A stretch of DNA of 64,000 bases from CALZFJ01 sp964459845 (GCA_964459845.1 CAYWOC010000003.1:62001-126000), one strand, 5' to 3'; counted from the stretch's first letter, positions 43,977-53,816 are shown. Translations and numbers: made by a program. The notes: generated by a model from the letters alone, not told the origin.

Positions 43977-45182
43977 TTATCTGTTTTTATTACGCATCGA
44001 CATAAAATCTACACACGAATTTATCAGGAACGTGATGACGAACAATATCACTCCGAGCATGAACAACGCCTCATAGTGTGCACCACCGGCAGGTGCCTCG
44101 CCGAGTTCGGCCGCAATAGTCGCAGGGATTGTGCGGAGCGGCTCGAAAATAGAGGTAGGTATCACCGCCGCGTTTCCTGTCACCATCATCACTGCCATCG
44201 TCTCCCCCACTGCTCTACCTATACCAAGCACCACGCCCGACGTTATGCCCGATTTTGAATACGGTATCACCACTTTGCGTATCGTCTGCCACTTTGTGGC
44301 TCCGAGCGCAAGGCTGCCTTCACGCAGTGCAAGCGGACAGCACCGCATCGCATCTTCCGACACGGTTATTATCGTAGGCAAAGCCATAATCGCAAGCACT
44401 ATACTTCCCGTGAATCCGGTTTCGCCCACAGGCAGATTGAACCAGTCTTGAATAAGCGGCACAAGCGCCACAAGACCGAAGAAGCCATATACAACCGATG
44501 GGATACCGTTCAGCAGTTCTATAACAGGCTTAAGAATATTACGCACTCGCTCCGATGCCACTTCCGACATATATATCGACACCGCAAGCCCGAATGGCAA
44601 AGCAAACAGAATGGCAAAGAAGCTCACCCACAAAGTGCCAAGCACAAGAGGCAGCACGCCGAATATGGGCGATGGCGTAGCCGTAGGGAACCATTCCTCG
44701 CCCATAAGCACATCCTTCACTGGGATGGTGTTGTCTTCCATGAATTTCATGTCGTTCTGCCCTTCGATAAGGCTCTTTGGCACGAATGCTATCATGCCCT
44801 TGTCTGAACGCACAAGCGAATCGACCAATGCGCCAGAATTCTGATACTCACTGCCGAGCTGCTCTTGGGTGAACAGCTTCTCAAGGTCGCCTATGCGCAG
44901 AATGTGCAATGGCACATCATCACCGCCTACCTCTTTCCAGTTGGTTATCTCCTCATCGAAGATGTCCTTAATTTGCGTCGCGCTGAGCGAACTTACAGGA
45001 TTCGCCTTGTTCACAGCAAGTACCGAACCGCTCTCAATGATTTTCGACTTGAACAAATCCGCCCCTTCCGTGAACAGGAAGCCTATTATGAGCAGGATCA
45101 CCAAGCTCGTCATCACACCGCTAACCGTAAGCACTTTGCCTGCAATCCAGTTAACGATTTTTCTTTTACTAATCTTTTTCAT
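43977..45182 (-). CDS. pstC: Phosphate ABC transporter permease PstC with PstS-like periplasmic insert
   Basis: 401 residues from the ATG at 45182, which shares one base with the pstS stop (ATGA). Helix 1 covers about 20-40. Residues about 50-165 form a periplasmic insert absent from E. coli-type PstC (about 320 residues). It resembles part of PstS: NPVSSLSATQIKDIF.EEITNWKEVGG against NPVQRLTRQQLEDIFRGKITNWKEVGG in the neighbouring PstS. Twenty-two bases are identical (44929-44950 and 45603-45624). The remaining five helices follow, with the EAA motif PLALREGSLALGATKWQTIRKVVIP. The insert may bind phosphate or dock PstS; I do not know whether this has been characterised. Confidence 0.93.
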   Translation of the reverse strand: MKKISKRKIVNWIAGKVLTVSGVMTSLVILLIIGFLFTEGADLFKSKIIESGSVLAVNKANPVSSLSATQIKDIFDEEITNWKEVGGDDVPLHILRIGDLEKLFTQEQLGSEYQNSGALVDSLVRSDKGMIAFVPKSLIEGQNDMKFMEDNTIPVKDVLMGEEWFPTATPSPIFGVLPLVLGTLWVSFFAILFALPFGLAVSIYMSEVASERVRNILKPVIELLNGIPSVVYGFFGLVALVPLIQDWFNLPVGETGFTGSIVLAIMALPTIITVSEDAMRCCPLALREGSLALGATKWQTIRKVVIPYSKSGITSGVVLGIGRAVGETMAVMMVTGNAAVIPTSIFEPLRTIPATIAAELGEAPAGGAHYEALFMLGVILFVITFLINSCVDFMSMRNKNR

Positions 45183-46006
45183 CACTTGTTATCGTTGTTT
45201 GGAATGAAACCTGTTTTTAAAGCAATCTGCTTAGCCTCTTTCGATTTCACGAAATCGAGAAAAGGCTTGAGCATAGTCGCCTTCTTCTGATCATAGTAGT
45301 AGAATAAGGGTCTTACCACAGGATAGGTTTTGTTAAGGGCATTTGCCACACTCGGCTGAGCATAATGCACACCGTCGTATGACACTGCAATAGCCTTTAC
45401 ATATTTATTCAAGTAAGCGAGTCCCACATAGCCGATTGCACCTCTCGTCTGCCTTACCGACTGGATAATTGCGCCAGTAGCCGGCATCGACAACACGCTG
45501 CTCTTGTAATTCTTGTTTCTAAGCACGCTCTCTTTGAAAAATTCGTATGTGCCTGAAGATGTCTCGCGCGAATACACAATGATTTTCATGTCATTTCCGC
45601 CCACCTCTTTCCAGTTGGTTATCTTTCCGCGGAAAATATCCTCAAGCTGCTGGCGGGTGAGCCGCTGCACAGGATTATCGGGATTCACTATCACAGCCAG
45701 AGCGTCATACGCCACAATGAGCTGTTCAAAATCGATTCCAGCCTTCTTGGCTTTCATCTTCTCCTTAAACTTTATCGACCGCGAAGCCATAGCAATGTCG
45801 GTCGTACCCTCAAGAAATGCCGATATGCCGACTCCCGAGCCTCCGCCAGTCACCGTGATGTCGGCTTTAGGATGCTTCTTCACATAAGTCTCAGTCAATT
45901 CTTGCGACAATGGCAATACCGTGTCGCTACCTTTAATACGCTGCCCGAAGGCGTGCTGAGCAATCAGAAACACTGCTGCAAGCAAAAATAAATTCAGCTT
46001 TTTCAT
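45182..46006 (-). CDS. pstS: Periplasmic phosphate-binding protein PstS
   Basis: 274 residues with signal peptide (FLLAAVFLIAQHAFGQ). Phosphate-binding loops: RIKGSDTVLPLSQ, TVTGGGSGVGISAFLEGTTDIAMASR and YSRETSSGTYEFF. It delivers phosphate to PstC/PstA. First gene of the pstS-pstC-pstA-pstB-phoU operon. A minus-strand TAACTTTG box (46036-46043) lies about 30 bases upstream of the ATG without a good -33 box, which fits control by a PhoB-like activator; no clear Pho box was identified. Confidence 0.96.
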   Translation of the reverse strand: MKKLNLFLLAAVFLIAQHAFGQRIKGSDTVLPLSQELTETYVKKHPKADITVTGGGSGVGISAFLEGTTDIAMASRSIKFKEKMKAKKAGIDFEQLIVAYDALAVIVNPDNPVQRLTRQQLEDIFRGKITNWKEVGGNDMKIIVYSRETSSGTYEFFKESVLRNKNYKSSVLSMPATGAIIQSVRQTRGAIGYVGLAYLNKYVKAIAVSYDGVHYAQPSVANALNKTYPVVRPLFYYYDQKKATMLKPFLDFVKSKEAKQIALKTGFIPNNDNK

Positions 46007-46493
46007 TAGTAAATATTACTTTATTTTTGTCGTTGCAAAGTTATCCCTATAATTCTCCACCATGATAACACGCAAGTTACATTGCCGTAACATTTCAGTT
46101 ACAAAACCACATCTACCCTTCATCAGCACCGGCCACAACCCTAAAAAATACCACCACAATAGCACTTTTATCCGTTTTATCACAACTTTAATTAACAGAG
46201 CTTGATATACCACAAATGAGTTGATACATTAGACTCTTTCATTGATGTGCGGATTGCATCCTTGAGGATTTCCTCATATTGGCTAAGTGATTCTGAAAAA
46301 TGTCATACTTTTAAAGTCTTGAATCGACTATAAAGGTCCTAAAAAATCAGATACTTAGCCAATTTTATTTAGTTATATTTTATTAGCTTACTCATTTTCA
46401 TACGAATATGTAATTACCCAACCGAGTACTGTGTAAATATCCACAAAACATATTATCTTTGTGAAAATATAAACAACCATCATAATCTCGAGT
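46007..46493. promoter_or_regulatory. Divergent intergenic region between pstS and the hybrid regulator
   Basis: No gene recognised in these 487 bases. The left end holds a minus-strand -7 box for pstS (TAACTTTG at 46036-46043). The right end has TATCTTTG on the plus strand (46454-46461), about 33 bases before the hybrid kinase ATG at 46494. The middle is AT-rich with short palindromes only. Confidence 0.6.
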
Positions 46494-49325
46494 ATGAGCG
46501 ACATAAACCATATCACCAAATATTTGTTATTCTTTTCTTTATTAGCTATTCTGACGACATGTGGCAGTAATCCACATAAATCATATTCAGAAAAAGAGAG
46601 ACAAGAAATAGACAGCATCGTCACTGCCAACCATAATATTGACTCGCTAAAAACTTTGGCTGGACGTTTCGCTCAAAATGGCAACACTTACGGCGAAATT
46701 GTCTCATATCGGGAGATGGGGAAATGCTATCGTGAAAAAAGTCTTTTTACCGAGGCTATAGATGCCCACCAAAAAGGCCTGCAGTGCGCTATAAAATCTT
46801 GCGATACGCTACAGATTATTCAGGCACTCAATAATATTGGCACAAATTTTCGAAGGATGGGCATTCTTGACAAGGCATCATCTTATCATTATCAAGCCCT
46901 TTCCTACTGCGATGCCTACAGTGACAAGAACAGCACCACCATGCGCAAAAACAGAGTGATTTCGCTCAACGGCATAGGTAACGTGCATCTCACGCTGGAT
47001 AACCGCGAAGCTGCCGACAGCGTGTTCCGCTTGGCTCTTGCTGGAGAACACGCTTTGGGCAGCGCACTGGGGCAAGCCATAAATTGCGCCAATATTGGTT
47101 CAATATTTGAGGCTAATGGACAAATCGATTCAGCCAAGTATTACTACAAGCTATCAATGCAATTTAATCACGACGCAAACTCTAATTTGGGAATTTCATT
47201 ATGCCATACGCATTTCGGCAGGTTATACGAAAACTCCAACAAGCTCGACAGTGCGGTGTATGAATATCGCCAAGCATACGACATCATGTCGCATGAAAGC
47301 GACACATGGCACTGGCTTGAATCTTGTCTGGCACTGGCTCGTGCCTACATAAAAAAGGGAGACTTACCGGCAGCTTATAAATATATCGAAAAGGCAAAAC
47401 TCACAGCATACGACATCTCTTCGCTGGAATATCTTGCAGAGGCATATCGTTTGGAATACCTGTGGTTCAGCAAGCGTGGCGACAGCCGCTCGGCATTACA
47501 AAGCTTCATCAAGAGCAGAGAATATGCCGACAGCGTATTCAACGACAAGAATGTCAACCACATGCAGAATGTGCGCATACGCTATGAGCGAGAAAACAAG
47601 CAGAATGAAATCAATCTGATACAAAAAAATTACAAAAATGAACGAATAATCAGGCTCATCACTTTAGTGGCTTTTATTGTGGTTCTGATTCTTGCCACAG
47701 CCATTATCGCCTTCTTGTGGTATATCATCAAGATGCGCTCACGGAAGCAGCAAATTATGAAACAGGCTGAACAGATGCGAACCAATTTCTTCACTAATAT
47801 CACTCATGAATTCCGCACGCCGCTCACTGTCATACAAGCTGCTGCACAGGAAACGATGCGCCTGTCGCCCGAAGATAGCGAGATTCACCGCAATGCGGCT
47901 GACATTGTGCGCCATGGGAAGAGTCTGCTAAGTTTTATCAACCAGATACTCGACATTGCCAAGATGACCGCTGTGGGCAGTAGAGAGTCGCTGTACTGGA
48001 AACATGGCGATGTGGTCGAATTTATTGCCGTATTGTGCGACAGCTTCAAGTCGTATGCCGCCGCTAAAGGAATTAATATCATATATTCTCCTCAAAAAGA
48101 ACATATGGCGACTGACTTCTGTCCTGACTATATGATAAAAATAGTTCAAAACCTCGTTTCCAATGCAATAAAGTTCTCCCGGTCCGATGGCGAGGTAATT
48201 GTCACAACAAGTGTGAAAGGGCAGTCTCTGCAAATTTCCGTAAGTGACAATGGCATCGGCATGACCGAGCAGCAGAAAGAAAACATATTCAAGCCTTTCT
48301 ATCAAGCCTCCAATGGTGTCAGCGACATCGGCTCCGGAATCGGGCTGTCGGTGGTGAAACTCACAGTCGAGAATATGAAGGGAAAAATTGAGGTTCATTC
48401 CACGCTGAACGAAGGCTCTACTTTTGTCGTGACGTTGCCGATGTCAAATAATGCAAATGCCAAAGAACCATTGAATGCCAGCGAATACGCAAAACATGTG
48501 ATGACTGATGCCACAATAGATGAAACTTACGCTTTGACAGATGACGACAGCTCCGACAACGATGCCACACGAATACTTGTTGTGGAAGACACTCCCGAAG
48601 TGGCACATTACATCTCTCGACAACTCAATTCTGCTTACAGTTATTATTTTGCCGCCGACGGTGAGGAAGCCTTGCGCAAAGCAGAACAACTCGTTCCCGA
48701 CCTTATCATAACCGACGTAATGATGCCGGGGATTGATGGCTATGAACTGTGCCGCCGTGTGCGTACTTCAGAGCTTCTATGCCATATTCCTGTCATTATG
48801 GTCACGGCTAAAGCTGCTCACGACGACCGATTGAAAGGGTTGGAAGCCGGCGCCGATGCATATCTTGAAAAGCCTTTTCACGCCGACGAGCTGAATATCC
48901 GCGTCGAAAAACTGCTGGAACAACGCAGACTGCTGCGGCAGAAATATTCACAAGCGACAGAAAATGGCGACGAACCTGAATCAGCACTCGTATCAAATAC
49001 CGACAAGGCTTTCATGGGAAAGGTCTCTAACGCTGTGCAGGATATAATAGCAAATGGCAAAATAGATTACGACAACTTGGCTTACAACCTCTGCGTGTCA
49101 CGCGCTCAACTCAATCGAAAGATAAAAGCAATTACTGGCTTCACCACAACTGAATTTATTTTGCAAGCAAGAATTGCTCTTGCCAAGAGGCTGCTCGATG
49201 AGACAGACATTACAATCAATGAGGTCGCACTCAAGTGCGGTATGGAAAACAGCAGCTATTTCTGCACGTTATTCAAAAAATCTACTGGCATGACTCCGAT
49301 GCAATACAAGAACCGGAAACAATAA
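46494..49325 (+). CDS. Hybrid two-component regulator: TPR sensor, histidine kinase, receiver, AraC output
   Basis: 943 residues. An N-terminal membrane/signal helix is followed by periplasmic TPR-like repeats (about 30-375; QALNNIGTNFRRMGILDKASSYHYQAL and similar). A transmembrane helix lies at about 385-410. The HisKA segment is NFFTNITHEFRTPLTVIQ (phospho-acceptor His), and the HATPase has NLVSNAIKFSRSDGEV and GSGIGLSVV. The receiver, ILVVEDTPEVAHYI with the phospho-acceptor Asp in LIITDVMMPGIDGYE, ends KPFHADEL. A C-terminal AraC helix-turn-helix pair ends SSYFCTLFKKSTGMTPMQYKNR. All signalling is in one chain. Classical Bacteroidales HTCS proteins have a beta-propeller sensor; here TPRs replace it. 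The LRR gene 330 bases downstream on the same strand is a possible target. Confidence 0.92.
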   Translation: MSDINHITKYLLFFSLLAILTTCGSNPHKSYSEKERQEIDSIVTANHNIDSLKTLAGRFAQNGNTYGEIVSYREMGKCYREKSLFTEAIDAHQKGLQCAIKSCDTLQIIQALNNIGTNFRRMGILDKASSYHYQALSYCDAYSDKNSTTMRKNRVISLNGIGNVHLTLDNREAADSVFRLALAGEHALGSALGQAINCANIGSIFEANGQIDSAKYYYKLSMQFNHDANSNLGISLCHTHFGRLYENSNKLDSAVYEYRQAYDIMSHESDTWHWLESCLALARAYIKKGDLPAAYKYIEKAKLTAYDISSLEYLAEAYRLEYLWFSKRGDSRSALQSFIKSREYADSVFNDKNVNHMQNVRIRYERENKQNEINLIQKNYKNERIIRLITLVAFIVVLILATAIIAFLWYIIKMRSRKQQIMKQAEQMRTNFFTNITHEFRTPLTVIQAAAQETMRLSPEDSEIHRNAADIVRHGKSLLSFINQILDIAKMTAVGSRESLYWKHGDVVEFIAVLCDSFKSYAAAKGINIIYSPQKEHMATDFCPDYMIKIVQNLVSNAIKFSRSDGEVIVTTSVKGQSLQISVSDNGIGMTEQQKENIFKPFYQASNGVSDIGSGIGLSVVKLTVENMKGKIEVHSTLNEGSTFVVTLPMSNNANAKEPLNASEYAKHVMTDATIDETYALTDDDSSDNDATRILVVEDTPEVAHYISRQLNSAYSYYFAADGEEALRKAEQLVPDLIITDVMMPGIDGYELCRRVRTSELLCHIPVIMVTAKAAHDDRLKGLEAGADAYLEKPFHADELNIRVEKLLEQRRLLRQKYSQATENGDEPESALVSNTDKAFMGKVSNAVQDIIANGKIDYDNLAYNLCVSRAQLNRKIKAITGFTTTEFILQARIALAKRLLDETDITINEVALKCGMENSSYFCTLFKKSTGMTPMQYKNRKQ

Positions 49326-49365
49326 GCGACTGCCGCCTACAAGCCACCTTTTTGTCCGAAAAGAT

Positions 49366-49410
49366 ATTGCTCAATAATGGGAAAAGCACATGATTCCATT
49401 ATTGGGCAAT
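49366..49410. terminator. Hairpin after the hybrid regulator gene
   Basis: ATTGCTCAATAATGG (49366-49380) pairs with CCATTATTGGGCAAT (49396-49410) through 15 bp with one wobble and a 15-base loop. It lies about 40 bases after the stop codon. The U-tract is weak, so it could be a processing or stability structure rather than an intrinsic terminator. Confidence 0.5.
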
Positions 49411-49554
49411 CTTTATAATTCTGCTATGAAACACACATACTCCAACGACCGAGTCAAGTTAAAACAGCGCAACAATGCCACCAAAAAGCACATTTTGTTC
49501 CAGGATTGAAATTCTATGTTCCTAAATTGAAACAGACAACTATGGCTTCATATA

Positions 49555-49562
49555 TATCTTTG
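49555..49562 (+). promoter_or_regulatory. -7 promoter box for the LRR protein gene
   Basis: TATCTTTG, a TAnnTTTG box, about 92 bases before the ATG at 49655. No convincing TTTG box at the usual distance; activator dependence is possible. Confidence 0.5.
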
Positions 49563-49654
49563 CATAGTGTTAGAGCCAAAAATCCACTAAACCAAAGCAA
49601 CAAGAGATTCTAATACATTAATATTAAAAATAAATCATCTAAAACAAAAGTATT

Positions 49655-50887
49655 ATGAGAAAATCATTACTGCTGTCGCTCATCAGTTTGTTGGCTATTG
49701 CCAACGTATGGGCACAAGAAGGTTCTGAATCGACAGAAAGCGCAACCCTCATCAATGGCATTTACTATGTTCTGCACAATGGCACAAAGACCGCCAGTGT
49801 CTCTAATTCCAATCCCGGATACACGTCAACCGAGCAGACTTACTCTGGCGACATCATCGTCCCATCAAAAGTAAAGCGAGGAAGCATCGACTACACTGTC
49901 ACCGAGATTGGCGACTTTGCTTTCGAAAGCCAGTACAAAATCAAGTCTGTAGATATTCCAGCCACAGTCACCAAAATAGGGATGATGGCACTGTATAAAA
50001 ACATTGAACTGACTTCCATCACATGCCGCGCCATTGTGCCTCCTGCCACTTCAACTGAAGCCGAGAGCATTGACTACGGCATATGCTATGAAGTGCCACT
50101 ATATGTACCAGCCGAAAGCGTGGAAGCCTATAAAGCCGCCGACACATGGAAGCTGTTCCGCAATATCCTGCCCATCGGCACAAAGATAGTCAATGTGAGC
50201 GATATGTGGTATATCCTCAACCCCGACAAAACAGCCACATTTGTTGCACCGCTAAATTATGCATACTATGAGGGAAATATTACACTACCCTCCACTGTAA
50301 ATTATGTGAGCGCAAGCAATGCCGAGACTAAATCCGAGAGCAATGAATACACCGTGACATCAATCGGTGACAAAGCCCTTGCCGAACAGTCGGGAATCGT
50401 ATCTGTGACTCTACCCGAAACCATTAAGTCTTTAGGCTCAGCAATATTCAACAACTGCACAAGTCTTACGAAGATTATATGCAAAGCTACCACACCACCC
50501 ACAGCAATAAACGGTGCTGACGCACAAGAGGCAATCACATCACGCACAGCTACAAAAGCCAATGCCACAGCAACATTCGACGACCGATGCTTCAACAACG
50601 TTCAATTAGATGTGCCTCTGGGTAGCCTTGAAGCATATAAGAATATCGCTCCTTGGAACAACTTCAAGTCCATCGTTGCCATTGAAATATCGGGTATCAC
50701 CAATAATATACTGGATGAAGATATGGGCATCCGCATCAGCGGCTGCAATCTATATGCCGACGGAAAACACATACAAATATATGACACTACCGGGCGAATC
50801 ATCTATAATGGGAATACAGAAGTAACCCTTCAGCGCGGCATCTATATAGTAAAAGTTGGCAACCGCAGCACAAAGGTGAAATTCTAA
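49655..50887 (+). CDS. BspA-like LRR surface protein with two modules and T9SS-type tail
   Basis: 410 residues with signal peptide (LISLLAIANVWAQ). It holds two similar modules. The first (about 30-175) starts NGIYYVLHNGTKTASV and includes YTVTEIGDFAFESQYKIKSVDIPATVTKIG, ending YVPAESVEAYKAADTWKLFRNI. The second (about 180-345) begins DMWYILNPDKTATFV and includes YTVTSIGDKALAEQSGIVSVTLPETIKSLG, ending VPLGSLEAYKNIAPWNNFKSI. Residues about 350-410 (GCNLYADGKHIQIYDTTGRIIYNG and RGIYIVKVGNRSTKVKF) match a T9SS type A sorting domain. It is exported and probably placed on the cell surface by the T9SS encoded at 12-28 kb. Ligand unknown. Confidence 0.87.
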   Translation: MRKSLLLSLISLLAIANVWAQEGSESTESATLINGIYYVLHNGTKTASVSNSNPGYTSTEQTYSGDIIVPSKVKRGSIDYTVTEIGDFAFESQYKIKSVDIPATVTKIGMMALYKNIELTSITCRAIVPPATSTEAESIDYGICYEVPLYVPAESVEAYKAADTWKLFRNILPIGTKIVNVSDMWYILNPDKTATFVAPLNYAYYEGNITLPSTVNYVSASNAETKSESNEYTVTSIGDKALAEQSGIVSVTLPETIKSLGSAIFNNCTSLTKIICKATTPPTAINGADAQEAITSRTATKANATATFDDRCFNNVQLDVPLGSLEAYKNIAPWNNFKSIVAIEISGITNNILDEDMGIRISGCNLYADGKHIQIYDTTGRIIYNGNTEVTLQRGIYIVKVGNRSTKVKF

Positions 50888-50934
50888 TACCCCAAGAATT
50901 CACCACCCTATCAAAATCATAACCATCATCCGAC

Positions 50935-50969
50935 ATAGGCTGTGCCACCCAAGCACAGCCTATTATTTT
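50935..50969 (+). terminator. Terminator of the LRR gene
   Basis: ATAGGCTGTGC (50935-50945) and GCACAGCCTAT (50953-50963) form a perfect 11-bp stem with a seven-base loop, followed by TATTTTG. Confidence 0.75.
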
Positions 50970-51070
50970 GCTTTCCGCATTGAACATCCAGCTCGTAAGA
51001 CAGTTTAATATTGCGTGCATTTTTGGCACACATCCATTATCCATTATCTTTTAAAATTTTGCCTTTTCCT

Positions 51071-51101
51071 TTTGTCATACACCTCATTTGCACTATCTTT
51101 G
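51071..51101 (+). promoter_or_regulatory. Promoter of argS (TTTG-N19-TATCTTTG)
   Basis: TTTG (51071-51074) and TATCTTTG (51094-51101) are 19 bases apart, a full consensus match. Predicted leader about 75 bases to the ATG at 51184. Confidence 0.75.
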
Positions 51102-51183
51102 CATAAAATAGGCGGCTACACTTATATGTGCGTCACCATATTTTTAGTTTATTATACTTTAGAATAATTTTTACATTTTAATT

Positions 51184-52968
51184 ATGTCAATTGATAATAT
51201 TATTTCACAAGCTACTGCCGAAGCCGTGAAAGCCCTCTATGGGCTTGATATCGAGGCTTCGAAGATTGTGCCTCAAACCACTAAGAAAGAATTTGAAGGA
51301 AATCTCACTGTGGTGGTGTTCCCATTCTTGAAGTCATCAAAAAAGGCTCCTGAAGCCACTGCCCAAGAAATCGGAGAGTATCTTGCAGCACACTGCGACG
51401 CTGTAAAATCATTCAATGTCATAAAGGGATTCCTCAACATCGTGATTGAGCCTAAGTTCTGGAACGGAGTGTTGAAGCATATCGACGAGACCCCTGATTT
51501 TGGTTTCAAAGCTCCAACTGCCGACAGCCAGCTTGTCATGATTGAATACTCTTCGCCCAACACCAACAAGCCTTTGCACCTCGGACATGTGCGCAACAAC
51601 TTGCTCGGCTACAGCCTTTCGCTAATAATGAAAGCCAATGGCTACAAGGTGGTGAAGACCAATATTGTGAACGACCGCGGAATACACATCTGCAAGTCGA
51701 TGCTCGCTTGGGAAAAGTGGGGCAACGGCATCACTCCTGAAAAAGCCGGGAAAAAGGGCGACCACCTTATCGGTGACTTCTATGTGATGTTCGACAAGCA
51801 CTTCAAAGCCGAAGTGAAAGAGCTTATGGACAAAGGCATGAGCGAGGACGAAGCTAAAGCTGCTTCGCCACTTATGCAGGAAGCTCATGATATGCTGAAG
51901 AAATGGGAAGCTGGCGACGAAAGCGTGCGCAGCGTTTGGCGCATGATGAATGAATGGGTGTATGCCGGATTTGATGAGACATATAAGCGTCTTGGCGTGG
52001 ATTTCGACAAGATATATTATGAGAGCAACACCTATCTTGAAGGTAAGGAGAAGGTGATGGAAGGTCTTGAAAAGGGCATCATGTACCGTAAAGAAGACGG
52101 CTCGGTGTGGGCCGACCTCACAGCCGACGGTCTCGACCACAAGCTTCTGCTCCGCGCCGACGGAACTTCGGTGTATATGACACAGGATATCGGCACTGCC
52201 AAATTGCGCTATCAAGACTACCCTATCGACAAGATGATATATGTGGTGGGAAATGAACAGAACTATCACTTCCAGGTGCTGTCGCTTCTTCTCGATAAAC
52301 TCGGCTTCAAATGGGGCAAAGACCTCGTGCACTTCTCCTATGGCATGGTTGAATTGCCTGATGGCAAGATGAAGTCTCGCGAGGGCACTGTGGTTGATGC
52401 CGACGACCTTATGGATGAAATGATTGATACTGCCCGCCAGACTTCTGCCGAACTGGGCAAGCTCGACGGATGCTCAACCGAGGAAGCCAATGAAATAGCC
52501 CGCATAATCGGACTTGGTGCACTCAAGTATTTTATCTTGAAAGTGGATCCACGCAAGAATATGACATTCAACCCGAAAGAGTCGATTGACTTCAACGGCA
52601 ACACTGGTCCATTCATCCAATACACCTACGCCCGCATCCAGTCGTTGCTCCGCAAGACTGCCGAAGCTGGAATGAAAGCTGAAATCACCGATATAGAGCC
52701 TAATGAGAAAGAAATCGCACTAATCCAGCGTCTTGCCGACTTCCCTAATGTGGTGACAGAAGCTGGCCGCAGCTATAGCCCGGCACAAATCGCCAACTAT
52801 GTGTATGACCTCGTGAAAGAATACAACCAGTTCTATCATGACTATTCCATTATGAAAGAGGCGAACGAGGCTGTGCGCTCTTTCCGCATTAAGTTGTCGG
52901 AAGAAGTGGGAAATGTGATACGCCGCGCCACAGGACTCCTTGGCATCGAGGTTCCAAACCGTATGTAG
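51184..52968 (+). CDS. argS: Arginyl-tRNA synthetase
   Basis: 594 residues, normal length. The N-terminal additional domain (about 1-115) is followed by the HIGH-type motif YSSPNTNKPLHLGHVRNN and the KMSK-equivalent GKMKSREGTVV. The anticodon-binding DALR domain at the end has QYTYARIQSLLRK, FYHDYSIM and LLGIEVPNRM. It charges tRNA-Arg. It is essential and monocistronic, or possibly followed by the Bax-inhibitor gene 100 bases downstream. Confidence 0.97.
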   Translation: MSIDNIISQATAEAVKALYGLDIEASKIVPQTTKKEFEGNLTVVVFPFLKSSKKAPEATAQEIGEYLAAHCDAVKSFNVIKGFLNIVIEPKFWNGVLKHIDETPDFGFKAPTADSQLVMIEYSSPNTNKPLHLGHVRNNLLGYSLSLIMKANGYKVVKTNIVNDRGIHICKSMLAWEKWGNGITPEKAGKKGDHLIGDFYVMFDKHFKAEVKELMDKGMSEDEAKAASPLMQEAHDMLKKWEAGDESVRSVWRMMNEWVYAGFDETYKRLGVDFDKIYYESNTYLEGKEKVMEGLEKGIMYRKEDGSVWADLTADGLDHKLLLRADGTSVYMTQDIGTAKLRYQDYPIDKMIYVVGNEQNYHFQVLSLLLDKLGFKWGKDLVHFSYGMVELPDGKMKSREGTVVDADDLMDEMIDTARQTSAELGKLDGCSTEEANEIARIIGLGALKYFILKVDPRKNMTFNPKESIDFNGNTGPFIQYTYARIQSLLRKTAEAGMKAEITDIEPNEKEIALIQRLADFPNVVTEAGRSYSPAQIANYVYDLVKEYNQFYHDYSIMKEANEAVRSFRIKLSEEVGNVIRRATGLLGIEVPNRM

Positions 52969-53069
52969 TATCGAAACAGCTCTCTCAGCGACACGATGCA
53001 CGAACATTATTGGCACAAATATTGTTATATTACACTGTGTATTACATAAAAATTTTAATATAGGAAAAT

Positions 53070-53774
53070 ATGGACAATTTCAATTTTGGAAACCAGCAGC
53101 CTGTCAGCTCAAGCAGCACCCTGAGCATTTCACAAGTTATGCGCCAGGTGTATGTCAAGATGACATTGGCTCTTGTGGTGTCGGCAATATCAGCCTACAT
53201 CTGTTTGGCAGTAGAGCCCATTCGCAACCTTGTGTTCTCAAGCCAGTGGGTATTTATAGGTCTTGCTGTACTTGAGCTATTGCTCGTAATATCAGTATCG
53301 CGCAGTTTGGTGAAGAGTAGCAATCCGGCAAAAGCGACGTTTATGTTCTATCTCTACTCAATCATAAACGGTGTAACGCTGTCGGCGATTATGCTCATCT
53401 ACACTGCATCGTCGGTGATATTCACATTTGCCATTACGGCAGGCGTTTTTGCGGCAATGTCAATCTACGGATACTTCACCAACAACGACCTTAGCCGCAT
53501 GGGGTCATACCTAATTATGGCATTGTTTGGACTTATCATCTGTATCGTTGTGAACGCCTTCGCACAAAGCTCCACAATGGAGTGGGTTATAAGCTTTGCC
53601 GGAGTAGCGATTTTCATCGGGCTTACAGCATGGGACACTCAGAAAATCAAGACTATGCTCATCACAAATCCAGAGCGTTCTGAGCATATCGCCACATTCG
53701 GCGCACTTTCGCTCTATCTTGATTTCATCAACCTATTCTTATATCTGCTCCGCTTCTTCGGAAGAGACAATTAA
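53070..53774 (+). CDS. Bax inhibitor-1 / YccA family integral membrane protein
   Basis: 234 residues, seven hydrophobic helices. SQVMRQVYVKMTLALVVSAISAYIC opens the first helix; YLYSIINGVTLSAIMLIYT and WDTQKIKTML (aspartyl pair region) followed by GALSLYLDFINLFLYLLRFFGRDN are family hallmarks. Homologues are pH-sensitive calcium-leak channels or interact with the FtsH protease; the role here is unknown. A strong terminator follows. Confidence 0.93.
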   Translation: MDNFNFGNQQPVSSSSTLSISQVMRQVYVKMTLALVVSAISAYICLAVEPIRNLVFSSQWVFIGLAVLELLLVISVSRSLVKSSNPAKATFMFYLYSIINGVTLSAIMLIYTASSVIFTFAITAGVFAAMSIYGYFTNNDLSRMGSYLIMALFGLIICIVVNAFAQSSTMEWVISFAGVAIFIGLTAWDTQKIKTMLITNPERSEHIATFGALSLYLDFINLFLYLLRFFGRDN

Positions 53775-53816
53775 TGAGATGCCATGTGCGAGCCTGTATC
53801 GCATAAGTGATATATT

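Noticed and set aside
46388..46630. Minus-strand frame overlapping the start of the hybrid regulator
   Set aside because: It overlaps the start and promoter of a strongly supported gene and lacks any recognisable domain.
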